Part shown: one piece after another, positions 42,423-50,491 of the stretch
How the letters are laid out: every line of letters starts with the position of its first letter
Numbering within the stretch: position 1 is the first letter of the stretch
Assembly (NCBI RefSeq): GCF_004745635.1
Contig: NZ_SRLB01000014.1
Coordinates: 1 to 64,000, forward strand
Origin: Methylobacterium nonmethylotrophicum
GTDB lineage: Bacteria; Pseudomonadota; Alphaproteobacteria; Rhizobiales; Beijerinckiaceae
DNA: 64,000 bases
Reading direction: 5' to 3'
Program-made: the position numbers and the translations under genes
The notes under the pieces: model-generated
The model's input: the letters and a program-made list of their open reading frames with translations, nothing else
Told to the model about the DNA's origin: nothing
Database searches by the model: none

Positions 42423-43922
42423 ATGCAGAGCCATGACTTCGACTACGACCTGGTGGTGCGCGGGGGGACGCTCGCCGGCCCGGCCGAGGTGTTCGAGGCC
42501 GATCTCGGCCTGCGCGACGGCGTGATCGCGGCGGTCGGCCGGGGCCTGCGCCGCGGCCGCGAGGAGATCGACGCCAAGGGCCTGATCGTCACGCCGGGCG
42601 GCCTCGACCCGCATTGCCACATCGAGGAGCCATCCGAGGGCGGCGGCGTGCAGGAGGAGAGCTTTGCCAGCGGCTCGGCCGCGGCGCTCGCCGGCGGCAC
42701 CACCTCGCTCATCTGCTTCGTGCCGCAGTGGAAGGGTCATCCGATCGCCGCCACCGCGACCGGATACGAGGCGAGCGCCCGGGCCTCCCGCGCCGATTAC
42801 AGCTTCCACCAGATCATCACCGACCCGACGCCGGACGTGCTGGAGCGGGAGGTGCCGGCCTTGGTCGCCCGCGGCATCCGCAGCCTCAAGGTCTTCCTCA
42901 CCTACGATCCCCTGCGCCTCACCGACGGCCAGTTCCTCGAGGTGCTGGCCACCGCCCGGCGGCTCGGCGCCTTCGTGACGGTGCATTGCGAGAACTACGA
43001 CGCCATCGGCTGGCGCATCCGGGCGCTGCTCGAGGCCGGCCTCACCGACCCGCTCCAGCACGCCTGGGCCCGCCCGCCGGTGGTCGAGCGCGAGGCGACG
43101 CACCGCGCCATCGCGCTCGCCGAGCTCGTCGACCAGCCGATCCAGGTCTTCCACGTCTCCTGCGACGAGGCGGCAGAAGAAATCGCCCGGGCCCGGGCGC
43201 GCGGCCTGAAGGTCTGGGGCGAGACCTGCCCGCAATACCTGACGCTCTCGACCGACGATCTGGCGAAGCCCGATTTCGAGGGTGCCAAGGTGGTGTGCTC
43301 GCCGGCTCTGCGGGCGCCGGGCGAGTCGGAGCGGATCTGGGCCCGCATCCGCGAGGGCACCCTCGACGTGGTCTCCTCCGACCATTGCGGCTTCTCCTTC
43401 GCCACCGCCAAGCGCGATCCCGGCTCGAGCGGCTACGGCCAGGGCGGCGCCAAGGCGCGGCCCGACGGGATGCCGGCCTTCAACGCGATCCCGAACGGCG
43501 TGCCGGGGATCGAGACCCGGCTGCCGGTGCTCTTCTCCGAGGGCGTCTCGGCCGGGCGCATCGACCTGCCGACCTTCGTGCGCCTGACCTCGACCAACGC
43601 CGCGCGCCTCTTCGGCCTCGCCGGCCGGAAGGGCACGCTGGCGCCGGGCGCCGATGCCGACCTGGTGCTGTGGAACCCGGAGGCCGAGCGGGTCCTGACC
43701 AATGCCGACCTGCACCACGCCATCGATTACACGCCCTGGGAGGGGATGCGCCTCAAGGGCCTGCCCGTCATGACGATCCGGCGCGGCGAGGTCGCGGTGC
43801 GCGAGGGCCAGGTGCTGGCCGCGCCCGGCTCCGGCCGATTCCTGGCCCGCGGGCCCTACGCCCTCGCCACGCCCTCGGGCCGGGTGCCGGACGGCTTCGA
43901 CGCCGCGGCCCGGCGGGGCTGA
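42423..43922 (+). CDS. Dihydropyrimidinase / D-hydantoinase family amidohydrolase
   Basis: A 499-residue cyclic amidohydrolase. The binuclear metal site is complete: His64 and His66 (LDPHCHIE), Lys156 in SLKVFLTYDP (carboxylated), His188 (TVHCENYDAI), His244 (QVFHVSCDEA) and Asp320 (VVSSDHCGF). It hydrolyses five- or six-membered cyclic imides or ureides such as hydantoins or dihydropyrimidines. The 'HCEN' in place of the commoner 'HAEN' and the long insert GYGQGGAKARPDGMPAFNAI place it somewhat apart from classical PydB. It starts after CGGAGGAGC. It stands alone, without carbamoylase or hydantoin racemase neighbours. Confidence 0.88.
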   Translation: MQSHDFDYDLVVRGGTLAGPAEVFEADLGLRDGVIAAVGRGLRRGREEIDAKGLIVTPGGLDPHCHIEEPSEGGGVQEESFASGSAAALAGGTTSLICFVPQWKGHPIAATATGYEASARASRADYSFHQIITDPTPDVLEREVPALVARGIRSLKVFLTYDPLRLTDGQFLEVLATARRLGAFVTVHCENYDAIGWRIRALLEAGLTDPLQHAWARPPVVEREATHRAIALAELVDQPIQVFHVSCDEAAEEIARARARGLKVWGETCPQYLTLSTDDLAKPDFEGAKVVCSPALRAPGESERIWARIREGTLDVVSSDHCGFSFATAKRDPGSSGYGQGGAKARPDGMPAFNAIPNGVPGIETRLPVLFSEGVSAGRIDLPTFVRLTSTNAARLFGLAGRKGTLAPGADADLVLWNPEAERVLTNADLHHAIDYTPWEGMRLKGLPVMTIRRGEVAVREGQVLAAPGSGRFLARGPYALATPSGRVPDGFDAAARRG

Positions 43923-43928
43923 GGACTT

Positions 43929-43949
43929 CGCGGGCGGCGCGAGCCCGCG
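43929..43949 (+). terminator. Hairpin after hydantoinase
   Basis: Perfect 7-bp stem CGCGGGC / GCCCGCG with a 7-base loop, beginning 7 bases after the stop codon. No T-tract. Confidence 0.4.
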
Positions 43950-44121
43950 CGGACCGGCCGGTCGCCCAGCGGCGGCCGGCTCGGCACGGATCGCGCCGGA
44001 GACCAACGCCCGGCACATCGTTCATCGTCGTCTCGTGTGCGGCCGCACGCGCAAGTCGGCACCCTGTCAAACCTCCGCGTGCTCCTTCGCACGGGACACT
44101 TCATCTCGGATTGCATTGCAA

Positions 44122-44149
44122 TTGACCGATTTTCTCGACCGTTCATAAT
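44122..44149 (+). promoter_or_regulatory. Sigma-70-like promoter
   Basis: TTGACC at 44122-44127 and CATAAT at 44144-44149, separated by 16 bases, match -35 and -10 consensus well and lie in an AT-rich island. They are about 95 bases before the small exported protein gene on the same strand. Confidence 0.55.
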
Positions 44150-44245
44150 TCTCATGTGAATGGCGAGCAGCGGATGACGGCGATCCCGCCGGATATCGCA
44201 AGATGTCGACGTCCGAATGCTGATCTCGCATCGTGGGGAACGATC

Positions 44246-44518
44246 ATGAGGACGTCGCTCATCCGTACCGGTCTGCTGACCGTCGTGACGCTCTGCGGTG
44301 CGACCGCGGCGCTTGCCGAGGCCACCAGCGCGCAGCGCGCGGCCTGCACGCCCGACGTCTGGCGCCTCTGCGCCAGCGAGATCCCGAACATCCCGGGGAT
44401 CACCGCCTGCCTGCGGCGCGAGAAGCCGAAGCTGAGCCCCGCCTGCCGCCAGGTGATGAACGAGGCCGACCGCGAGGCCGCCACCCGCCCGGTCGCGAGC
44501 AACGAGCGCCGCTCCTGA
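44246..44518 (+). CDS. Small exported Cys-containing protein
   Basis: A 90-residue protein. ATG 44246 gives a clear Sec signal (MRTSLIRTGLLTVVTLCGAT, then AALAEA). The mature 65 residues hold four cysteines in two pairs (ACTPDVWRLCASEIP and ITACLRREKPKLSPACRQVM), likely forming disulfides in the periplasm. The pattern resembles short 'cysteine-rich repeat' proteins of Methylobacterium-type bacteria, but no function is known to me. A good promoter stands upstream. It is followed by the AhpD-like gene on the same strand. Confidence 0.75.
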   Translation: MRTSLIRTGLLTVVTLCGATAALAEATSAQRAACTPDVWRLCASEIPNIPGITACLRREKPKLSPACRQVMNEADREAATRPVASNERRS

Positions 44519-44575
44519 CCTCGACTCGCGCCGCCGCGTCCCGGATCATGCGCGCCCGACAGAAGGAGGGCGCCG

Positions 44576-44980
44576 ATGGCGACCGTGAGGCTCTGGACCG
44601 ATGCGGAGGCGGATGCCGATCCCCGCGTCAAGGTGGTGTTCGACGACATCCGGGCGGTGCGCCGCTCCGACTTCATCAACAATTTCTGGCGCGCGCTCGC
44701 CAACCAGCCGGCGGTGCTGGAGCGGACCTGGGCCGACCTGAAGCAGGTGATGGCCGCCGACGGCGCCCTCGATCCGCTGACCAAGGAACTGATCTACATC
44801 GCGGTCTCGACCGCCAACGGCTGCAGCTACTGCATCCACTCCCACACCGCCGCGGCGCGAGCAAAGGGCATGACCGAGGCGCAGCACGGGGAGTTGCTGG
44901 CAGTGATCGGGATGGCGAACCAGACCAACGCGCTCGTCACCGGGATGCAGGTGCCGGTGGATTCGGAGTTTCAAGTTTAG
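44576..44980 (+). CDS. Carboxymuconolactone decarboxylase / AhpD-like protein
   Basis: A 134-residue all-helical protein. The AhpD signature is intact: Glu71, Cys83-X-X-Cys86 and His90 in AVSTANGCSYCIHSHTAAAR. Such proteins act as alkylhydroperoxidases or thiol-disulfide partners in antioxidant defence. Single-domain members with the CxxC and His usually have redox rather than decarboxylase activity. GAAGGAGG precedes the ATG. A strong terminator follows the stop. Confidence 0.88.
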   Translation: MATVRLWTDAEADADPRVKVVFDDIRAVRRSDFINNFWRALANQPAVLERTWADLKQVMAADGALDPLTKELIYIAVSTANGCSYCIHSHTAAARAKGMTEAQHGELLAVIGMANQTNALVTGMQVPVDSEFQV

Positions 44981-44988
44981 CTGCGGCA

Positions 44989-45016
44989 AACCCTCCCCCC
45001 TCTGCGGGGGAGGGTT
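44989..45016 (+). terminator. Strong hairpin after AhpD-like gene
   Basis: Perfect 11-bp stem AACCCTCCCCC / GGGGGAGGGTT with a 6-base loop, starting 8 bases after the stop codon. Confidence 0.6.
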
Positions 45017-45066
45017 CGGGCGCGTCCCTCAGCAATGGAGATGGATGGCGAGAGTCGGCCATCGCC

Positions 45067-46422
45067 TCACCGCGCCCCCACCTCCCCCCGAAACACCGCC
45101 TCCATCTCCCGCCGGAACCGGATCGCCGGGTCGTCGGCCGAGAACGAGACGTCGTCCCACGAGACCGGCCGGCCGGCGGCGACCGGGCGGGTGAGGGTGA
45201 GGCCGTGGGCGAGCCCGATCGGCAGGCCGCCGGCCTGAAGCGAGTCGTGCGCCGGCATCAGCCGGCCGTAGACCGTGTAGCCGCCCTCCCCGTCCAGGCG
45301 CTCGCCGGCCTTCAGGTCGCGCTTGGCCGTCGCCACCACGTCGCCGGAAAAACCCCGCGTGGCGCCGGTGGGTTCGCCGCGCACCGCGATGCTGGCGACC
45401 GAGAGGCCGAGCTCGAGCCCGATCAGGTGATAGGGCTTGTACATCGCGCTGTAGCGCCCGCTCGCGTCGGTCTTCAGCCCGTACTCCGCGAAGCACTTGC
45501 GGACGTAGTCGGAGGGCGCCTCGAAGGTGGCGTAGACGCCCCAGCGCAGGTCGCGAAAGACCGGGCGGCCGTCGCGCTCCAGCGACGAGACCACCTCGAC
45601 GGTGCCGTCCACCGGCAGGATGCCGCCGGCGGAGGCGGGCTTGAGGAGATTCGGCAGGTCGTCGACGCCGCAAGCCGGGAAGGCGAGGCCGGCGGGCGGC
45701 GGGGTCAGGTCGCAGGCATTGGCCACCGCCGCCATCTCCAAGGCCGACTTGGTGCCGTCGAGGAAGGAGTTGAACATCTGCGGGTTGAAGTCGCCGCCGG
45801 CGACCTGCTCCTCCGAGAAGCCGTAATGGCCCCAGACCGTGTCGGGGGTCGAGGCGTGGTAGACCGGCAGGTACTTCGTGCCCTTGCCGGCGCAGACCAC
45901 CCGGAACCCGGCCGTGCGGGCCCAGTCGACGATCTCGGCGATGAGCGCCGGCTGGTCGCCATAGGCGAAGGAGTAGACGATGCCGGCCTCCTGCGCCCGG
46001 CGGGCAATGAGCGGGCCGGCGAGGGCGTCGGCCTCGACATTGACCATCACGATGTGGCGCCGGTGGCGGCAGCAGGCGAGGGCGTGGCGGATGCCAGCGC
46101 CCGGATGACCCGTCGCCTCGACGATCACCTCGATCCCGTCGGCGGCGATCAGGCCCTCCGCGTCGTCGGTGAGGAAGGTCGTGCCCTGGCGCATCGCCTC
46201 GGCGACGCTCTTGGCCTCGGACCGTTCCGCCGGCCAGCCGACCCGGGCAAGCGCGGCGCGGGCCCGCTGCGGGTCGAGGTCGGCGATGCCGACGACGTGC
46301 AGCCCCGGCGTGCGCGGCGCCTGCGACAGGAACATCGAGCCGAACTTGCCGGCCCCGATCACCCCGATCCGCACCGGATGGCCGGCCTCGGCCCGCGCGG
46401 CGAGCTTGTGGTACAGGCTCAT
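45067..46422 (-). CDS. NAD(P)-dependent dehydrogenase with C-terminal SAF domain
   Basis: A 451-residue protein. Residues 18-170 form a Rossmann domain (VRIGVIGAGKFGSMFLSQAP) like homoserine dehydrogenase. The middle holds a conserved CAGKGTKYLPVYHASTPDTV segment. The C-terminal 100 residues (ATAKRDLKAGERLDGEGGYT and on) are an SAF domain, the reason such proteins are often misnamed FlgA or sialic acid synthase. The ATG at 46422 puts the Rossmann domain in its usual place. Relatives act on sugar acids or similar hydroxy-acids. The substrate is unresolved. It is divergent from the VOC gene, 117 bases away. Confidence 0.82.
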   Translation of the reverse strand: MSLYHKLAARAEAGHPVRIGVIGAGKFGSMFLSQAPRTPGLHVVGIADLDPQRARAALARVGWPAERSEAKSVAEAMRQGTTFLTDDAEGLIAADGIEVIVEATGHPGAGIRHALACCRHRRHIVMVNVEADALAGPLIARRAQEAGIVYSFAYGDQPALIAEIVDWARTAGFRVVCAGKGTKYLPVYHASTPDTVWGHYGFSEEQVAGGDFNPQMFNSFLDGTKSALEMAAVANACDLTPPPAGLAFPACGVDDLPNLLKPASAGGILPVDGTVEVVSSLERDGRPVFRDLRWGVYATFEAPSDYVRKCFAEYGLKTDASGRYSAMYKPYHLIGLELGLSVASIAVRGEPTGATRGFSGDVVATAKRDLKAGERLDGEGGYTVYGRLMPAHDSLQAGGLPIGLAHGLTLTRPVAAGRPVSWDDVSFSADDPAIRFRREMEAVFRGEVGAR

Positions 46423-46539
46423 GTCCCCTCCCCGGGGCGGCGCTCGCCGCCTCACGAATCCTCGGCGCTCGTTTTCGGGCGCCGTTGCGTGAACCGTCGG
46501 GGATCGGCAGCGTGAGGTCAACCGAGATAGGGACGACGC

Positions 46540-46980
46540 ATGACGATCACGCTCACGCGCGCGACGCTGGTCCCGGAACTCGTGGTCGCGGACCTCGCCG
46601 CGAGCCTGGATTTCTGGGTCGGCCTGATCGGCTTCCGGATCGCCTACGACCGGCCGGAGGACGGCTTCGCCTATCTCGACCTCGACGGGGCACAGATCAT
46701 GCTGGACGAGTACAATCCCGCCGGCCGGCACTGGCTGACCGGCCCGATGGACCCGCCGCTCGGCCGCGGCGTCAACCTTCAGGTCGAGGTCGCGGCGGTG
46801 GAGCCGATCTTAGGCCGGCTGGAGCAGACGGGCTGGCCGTTGTTCATGGCCGTCGAGGATGCCTGGTACCGGGCCGGCACCATCGAGGTCGGGCAGCGCC
46901 AGTTCCTGGTGCAGGATCCGGACGGCTACCTGCTGCGTCTCGGGGCGAAGCTGGGCGAGCGGCCGGTGGCCGCGAGGTAG
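46540..46980 (+). CDS. VOC family protein, bleomycin-resistance-like
   Basis: A 146-residue protein with two beta-alpha-beta-beta-beta modules. PELVVADLAASLDFWVGLIG opens module one, and RQFLVQDPDGYLLRLGAKLG closes module two, as in bleomycin-binding and glyoxalase-like proteins. A typical dimeric drug-binding or metal-enzyme fold. Resistance function is not shown; many members have other substrates. Confidence 0.82.
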   Translation: MTITLTRATLVPELVVADLAASLDFWVGLIGFRIAYDRPEDGFAYLDLDGAQIMLDEYNPAGRHWLTGPMDPPLGRGVNLQVEVAAVEPILGRLEQTGWPLFMAVEDAWYRAGTIEVGQRQFLVQDPDGYLLRLGAKLGERPVAAR

Positions 46981-47053
46981 ACGCACGGAACTCTTGGTGG
47001 AGCTCTGTCACATTATCGAGCTGAAGCCGCCAACACCCTCCTAGGCTTTCTCA

Positions 47054-47270
47054 GAGCCTGTTTGACTGCCGACAAGGATATCATACAGAATTGATCCATC
47101 CCATCTACGACTTCATCCTGAGGTGCGACTGAAAGGAGCCTCGAAGGAGGGTTCCAGATATCACAGAGATTGCTGGAGGCCTCCTTCGAGGTCAGTCGAT
47201 CTTCAATCGACTGACACCTCAGGATGAGGTTGAGGATGGGATAAATTTGCCAGGTGGATCAAACAGGCTC
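47054..47270. mobile_element. MITE-like element beside kup
   Basis: A 217-base non-coding element. It is bounded by perfect 12-base terminal inverted repeats, GAGCCTGTTTGA (47054-47065) and its complement (47259-47270), and flanked on both sides by the direct repeat TCA (47051-47053 and 47271-47273). Short ends beginning GAGCCTG and a 3-base TNA target repeat fit IS5-type (IS1031/IS427-like) transposition. There is no transposase inside, so it would move only with help. The right-hand TCA is the kup stop codon read on the other strand. The interior carries a copy of the palindromic repeat family. Confidence 0.7.
47098..47242. repeat. Composite palindromic repeat (copy C) inside the MITE-like element
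   Basis: Outer arms at 47098-47125 and 47215-47242 pair over 28 bases with four mismatches. Inside are GTCAGTCGAT/ATCGACTGAC and CCTCGAAGGAGG/CCTCCTTCGAGG stems. The order of motifs parallels copy A at 25283-25432, showing a common origin. Confidence 0.75.
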
Positions 47271-49208
47271 TCAGATCTCGATCTCCGTCCCTACCTCCAC
47301 CACCTGCCGGGTCGGCACGCAGAAGAAGGCGCCGGTGCGCTCGCCGTTGCGCATCATGAAGGCGAACAGGGTCTCGCGCCACGCCGCCATGCCCTGGTGG
47401 TTGCGCTTCGGGATGACGGTCTCGTGGCCGACGAAGACCGTGGCGTCCTCGACGAAGTCCGGGGGCAGGCCGCGATGGGCCACCGCGCAGGCGAGGCCTT
47501 CGGGGATCGAGGCGTCCTCCATGAAGCCGTAGCGCAGGGTCACGCGGTAGAGGTCGGGGGCCAGCCGGGTCACCTCGGCGCGCTCGACCTCCGGCACCAC
47601 CGGCACCTCCTCGTAGAGCGCGCTGACGATGGTGCAGCGGGCCGGCAGGGCGTGGCTGCGCTCGAGGAACCGCGTCATGTGGAGCGGGATGCCCTTGCTG
47701 GCCGCCGACAGGAAGACCGCCGCGCCGGGCAGGCGGATCGGCGGGTCGTCCCGCAGGCGCGCGAGGAACACGGCCTCGTCCTGGCGGGCGCCGACCCGGT
47801 AGGCCTCGATCAGCCGGCTGCCCTGGAGCCAGGTCAGCATCGTGGTGGCGACGATCGCGGTGAGCACCAGCGGGTACCAGCCGCCCTCGAACACCTTCAC
47901 GCTGTTGGCGGAGAGGAACACCAGGTCGATCGCCAGGAACAGGCCGTTGACCAGGATCACCAGGATGAGGTTGTAGCCCCAGCGCAGGGCGATGAGGGCG
48001 GCGAGCAGCGTGGTGATCGCCATCAGCAGCGAGACCGCGATGCCGTAGGCGCCGGCCAGCGCGTCCGAGGTCTCGAAGATCAGCACGGCGCTCAAGGTGG
48101 CGATGGCGAGCAGCCAGTTCACCGCCGGCACGTAGATCTGGCCGCGCTCGTCGCTCGCGGTGTGGACGATGCGGATGTATGGCAGGAAGCCGAGCTGGAT
48201 CGCCTGCTGGGTCAGCGAGAACACGCCCGAGATGATCGCCTGCGAGGCGATGACGGTGGCGACCGTCGCGAGCCCGATCAAGGGATAGTGCGCCCAGTCG
48301 GGGGAGAGGCGGTAGAACGGGTTCTCGATCGCGTCGGGCTCGGCAAGCAGCACGGCTCCTTGTCCGAAATAGTTGATGACCAGCGCCGGCAGCACCAGGC
48401 CGAACCAGGCCAGCCGGATCGGCCGGGCGCCGAAATGGCCGAGATCGGCGTACATCGCCTCGCCGCCGGTGACCGCCAGGAAGGCGGCGCCGAGCATCGC
48501 GAAGCTGACGCCCCAGCCCGCATGGGTGAGGAAGTCGATCGCCTTCAGCGGGTTGAGCGCCGTCAGGATCTGCGGCGATTGCAGGATGCCGCCGAGCCCC
48601 AGGAGCGCGATGACGCCGAACCACACCAGCATCACCGGCCCGAAGATCCGCCCGATGAAGGCCGCGCCCTTGCTCTGGATCAGGAACAGCCCGATCAGGA
48701 TCACCAGGGTGATCGGCACCACCGCGCGGGCGAGGCCCGGCGCCTCGACCTTCAGGCCCTCGACGGCGCTCAGGACCGAGATCGCCGGCGTGATCGCCCC
48801 GTCGCCGTAGAGGAGCGCGGCGCCGATGAGGCCGACCACGAGGAGCAGGCCCGCCCAGCTGCGCGGCTCGGCGTGGCGGGCGCCCAGCAGCGCCAGCATC
48901 GCGACGATGCCGCCCTCGCCGTGGTTGTCGGCCCGCAGGATCAGCACCGCGTACTTGAGCGACACCACGACGATGAGCGCCCACAGGATCAGCGACACCG
49001 CGCCGATCACCGCGGCGGGCTCGGCCTGGCCGTGCCCGGCCGCCCGCACCGCCTCCTTGAAGGCGTAGAGCGGGCTCGTGCCTATGTCGCCGTAGACCAC
49101 CCCGAGGGCGCCGAGCAGCAGGGCGGGTTTCAGCCGCCGCGCCGGCTGGTGCGACGGCCTTGCCGTCGAGGACGTGTCGTCTTCCGCCGTGCCGATGACC
49201 TGGCCCAC
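47271..49208 (-). CDS. kup: Kup potassium uptake protein
   Basis: A 645-residue K+:H+ symporter with 12 helices and a long cytoplasmic C-terminal domain. The family signature is LLLGALGVVYGDIGTSPLYA near residues 32-51, followed by conserved LRADNHGEGGIVAML. I choose the GTG at 49208 because GGAGG lies 7 bases before it and the protein then has normal Kup length; the frame is open about 90 bases further upstream with Arg-rich sequence that looks non-coding. The gene ends with TGA in the target repeat of the MITE-like element, so its 3' end abuts a mobile element but is not damaged. Confidence 0.92.
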   Translation of the reverse strand: MGQVIGTAEDDTSSTARPSHQPARRLKPALLLGALGVVYGDIGTSPLYAFKEAVRAAGHGQAEPAAVIGAVSLILWALIVVVSLKYAVLILRADNHGEGGIVAMLALLGARHAEPRSWAGLLLVVGLIGAALLYGDGAITPAISVLSAVEGLKVEAPGLARAVVPITLVILIGLFLIQSKGAAFIGRIFGPVMLVWFGVIALLGLGGILQSPQILTALNPLKAIDFLTHAGWGVSFAMLGAAFLAVTGGEAMYADLGHFGARPIRLAWFGLVLPALVINYFGQGAVLLAEPDAIENPFYRLSPDWAHYPLIGLATVATVIASQAIISGVFSLTQQAIQLGFLPYIRIVHTASDERGQIYVPAVNWLLAIATLSAVLIFETSDALAGAYGIAVSLLMAITTLLAALIALRWGYNLILVILVNGLFLAIDLVFLSANSVKVFEGGWYPLVLTAIVATTMLTWLQGSRLIEAYRVGARQDEAVFLARLRDDPPIRLPGAAVFLSAASKGIPLHMTRFLERSHALPARCTIVSALYEEVPVVPEVERAEVTRLAPDLYRVTLRYGFMEDASIPEGLACAVAHRGLPPDFVEDATVFVGHETVIPKRNHQGMAAWRETLFAFMMRNGERTGAFFCVPTRQVVEVGTEIEI

Positions 49209-49359
49209 GGGTCGCCTCCGCCGGCACGCCCGGGCGCTTCCGGCCCCGCTGCCGCGTCTAGGAACGCGCGTCCCCCCGTCGGGCTCCGCACGGGTCACGG
49301 CTTAGGACGAACAAGCTATGCCCTGGCGGCAAGGCGCGCCCGCGGGAGAGCGATGGGAT

Positions 49360-50007
49360 CTAGAGATCGAGTGCGGCGCGAAGAACCGCTCGGGTCGCCG
49401 ATTGGGCTTTGGACGGCAAATGCCGATTGTGCTCCCTGAGCATGAGCCGCCTCATCAGATCGGACGCGAAGGCGGGATCCATTGCATCGGCAACCGCCAG
49501 GGCTTCAGCGCATCGGCCGGTTCCGCAAGCCCTCAAGGCGTCGACCACGTAATCCTCACCGCAACGATGAATGACGGCCGCAACATCGAACATGTCGCGA
49601 GGCTGAAGTCGCGATCCTCTGTAATGGATCTTCTTCGCGACGATCTCGGCCGGCGTCTCGAGTTGAACGAGCCGGCCGGAAACCTCACACTGTTGCACGG
49701 GTTTGGAGGTGATGGATCCACAACAGATAAAATCGATCTCGCCGATGCCGTCGAAAATCAGTTTTGCAACGTGCGCGCCATCGCCCTCATAGCCGTCGGG
49801 CTGCCTGTCAAGGCGATATCCCTGTGTCGTCGGGTTGAGGAAAGGCAGAATTTGCGGATCGCCCAAGAAGAGATCGACATCGTGACTTTCACGATGGTCG
49901 ATCTGAAGCATGAGGGCTGTCCCGCTTCCGAACGTTCAATCGAACGGGTACGTTGCGGACCTGGCTTGCTCGATGATGCTCAGCGCCCAACCGAAGAGCC
50001 GCGACAT
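49360..50007 (-). pseudogene. AbiEii/AbiGii-type nucleotidyltransferase toxin with an in-frame TGA
   Basis: From ATG 50007 the frame gives MSRLFGWALSIIEQARSATY, then PFD, a TGA at 49938-49936, then TFGSGTALMLQIDHRESHDV, then DLF. The 'GSGTAL....HR.SHD.DLF' stretch is the nucleotidyltransferase motif of AbiEii toxins with its Asp-X-Asp metal site; ETPAEIVAKKIHYRGSRLQP and DMFDVAAV complete the domain. The TGA sits where a Trp codon is plausible. Restarting at ATG 49911 would lose the glycine loop needed for nucleotide binding. The gene is 27 bases downstream of a candidate antitoxin. It is probably inactivated, leaving 215 residues of otherwise intact sequence. Confidence 0.72.
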
Positions 50008-50034
50008 TGGCTGGACTGCGCGACGGGCACGATC

Positions 50035-50316
50035 TCAATCGGCGAGAGGAAGGGAATAGCCCGCCTTCACGGCGAACTGAGCTGCGACTGTCCGCGCCCG
50101 GGATGGATCGATGCCCATCTGCGCGATGAACTGCCTCTGCAGTTCTTCGCGGACCTCCGAGAAGAACGCGAAGACCGACGCGTCGTTGGCGTTGACGCTC
50201 GCGGGGTCCGCGATTTTGGCGGCGAGCTCATAGGCGGTGAGGTTCGCCCCATAGGGCGCATTCACTGTCGACAGCACTTTCGTCGCCAGGCCTGCCGGCG
50301 TCGCCACGTCTGCCAT
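50035..50316 (-). CDS. Small helical protein, candidate antitoxin partner
   Basis: A 93-residue protein from ATG 50316: MADVATPAGLATKVLSTVNA, then PYGANLTAYELAAKIADPAS, ending FAVKAGYSLPLAD. It looks mostly alpha-helical with no DNA-binding motif I can name. It is read just before the AbiEii-like gene on the same strand with 27 bases between, the layout of a toxin-antitoxin or abortive-infection pair. The family is not recognised and the antitoxin role is inferred only from position. Confidence 0.6.
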   Translation of the reverse strand: MADVATPAGLATKVLSTVNAPYGANLTAYELAAKIADPASVNANDASVFAFFSEVREELQRQFIAQMGIDPSRARTVAAQFAVKAGYSLPLAD

Positions 50317-50491
50317 GACAGCCTCTCGACCGGACAGCCTTCCGGTCTTCGACCGACATAAGCGCTGCCGACGCCCCGAACAAGAATGAGCGCGCGGCAG
50401 CCCGGAACGGACCGTCAGGGCATCGCCCATGGGGACCCGCCCGCCCCGCACGCGTTGTCCCGCCGACGGAGTGCGAACGAAGGACGCGAAC

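Larger units (their letters stand above)
43923..44245. other. Intergenic region with terminator and promoter
   Basis: About 320 bases. It holds a hairpin just after the hydantoinase stop and a good sigma-70-like promoter near 44122-44149, both listed. The 44100-44160 part is unusually AT-rich for this genome. No gene is seen. Confidence 0.5.

Noticed and set aside
40736..50007. Use of UGA as a tryptophan codon in this genome
   Set aside because: Most intact genes in the window end in TGA, and intact genes use TGG for Trp, so the two internal TGA codons are better explained as nonsense changes.
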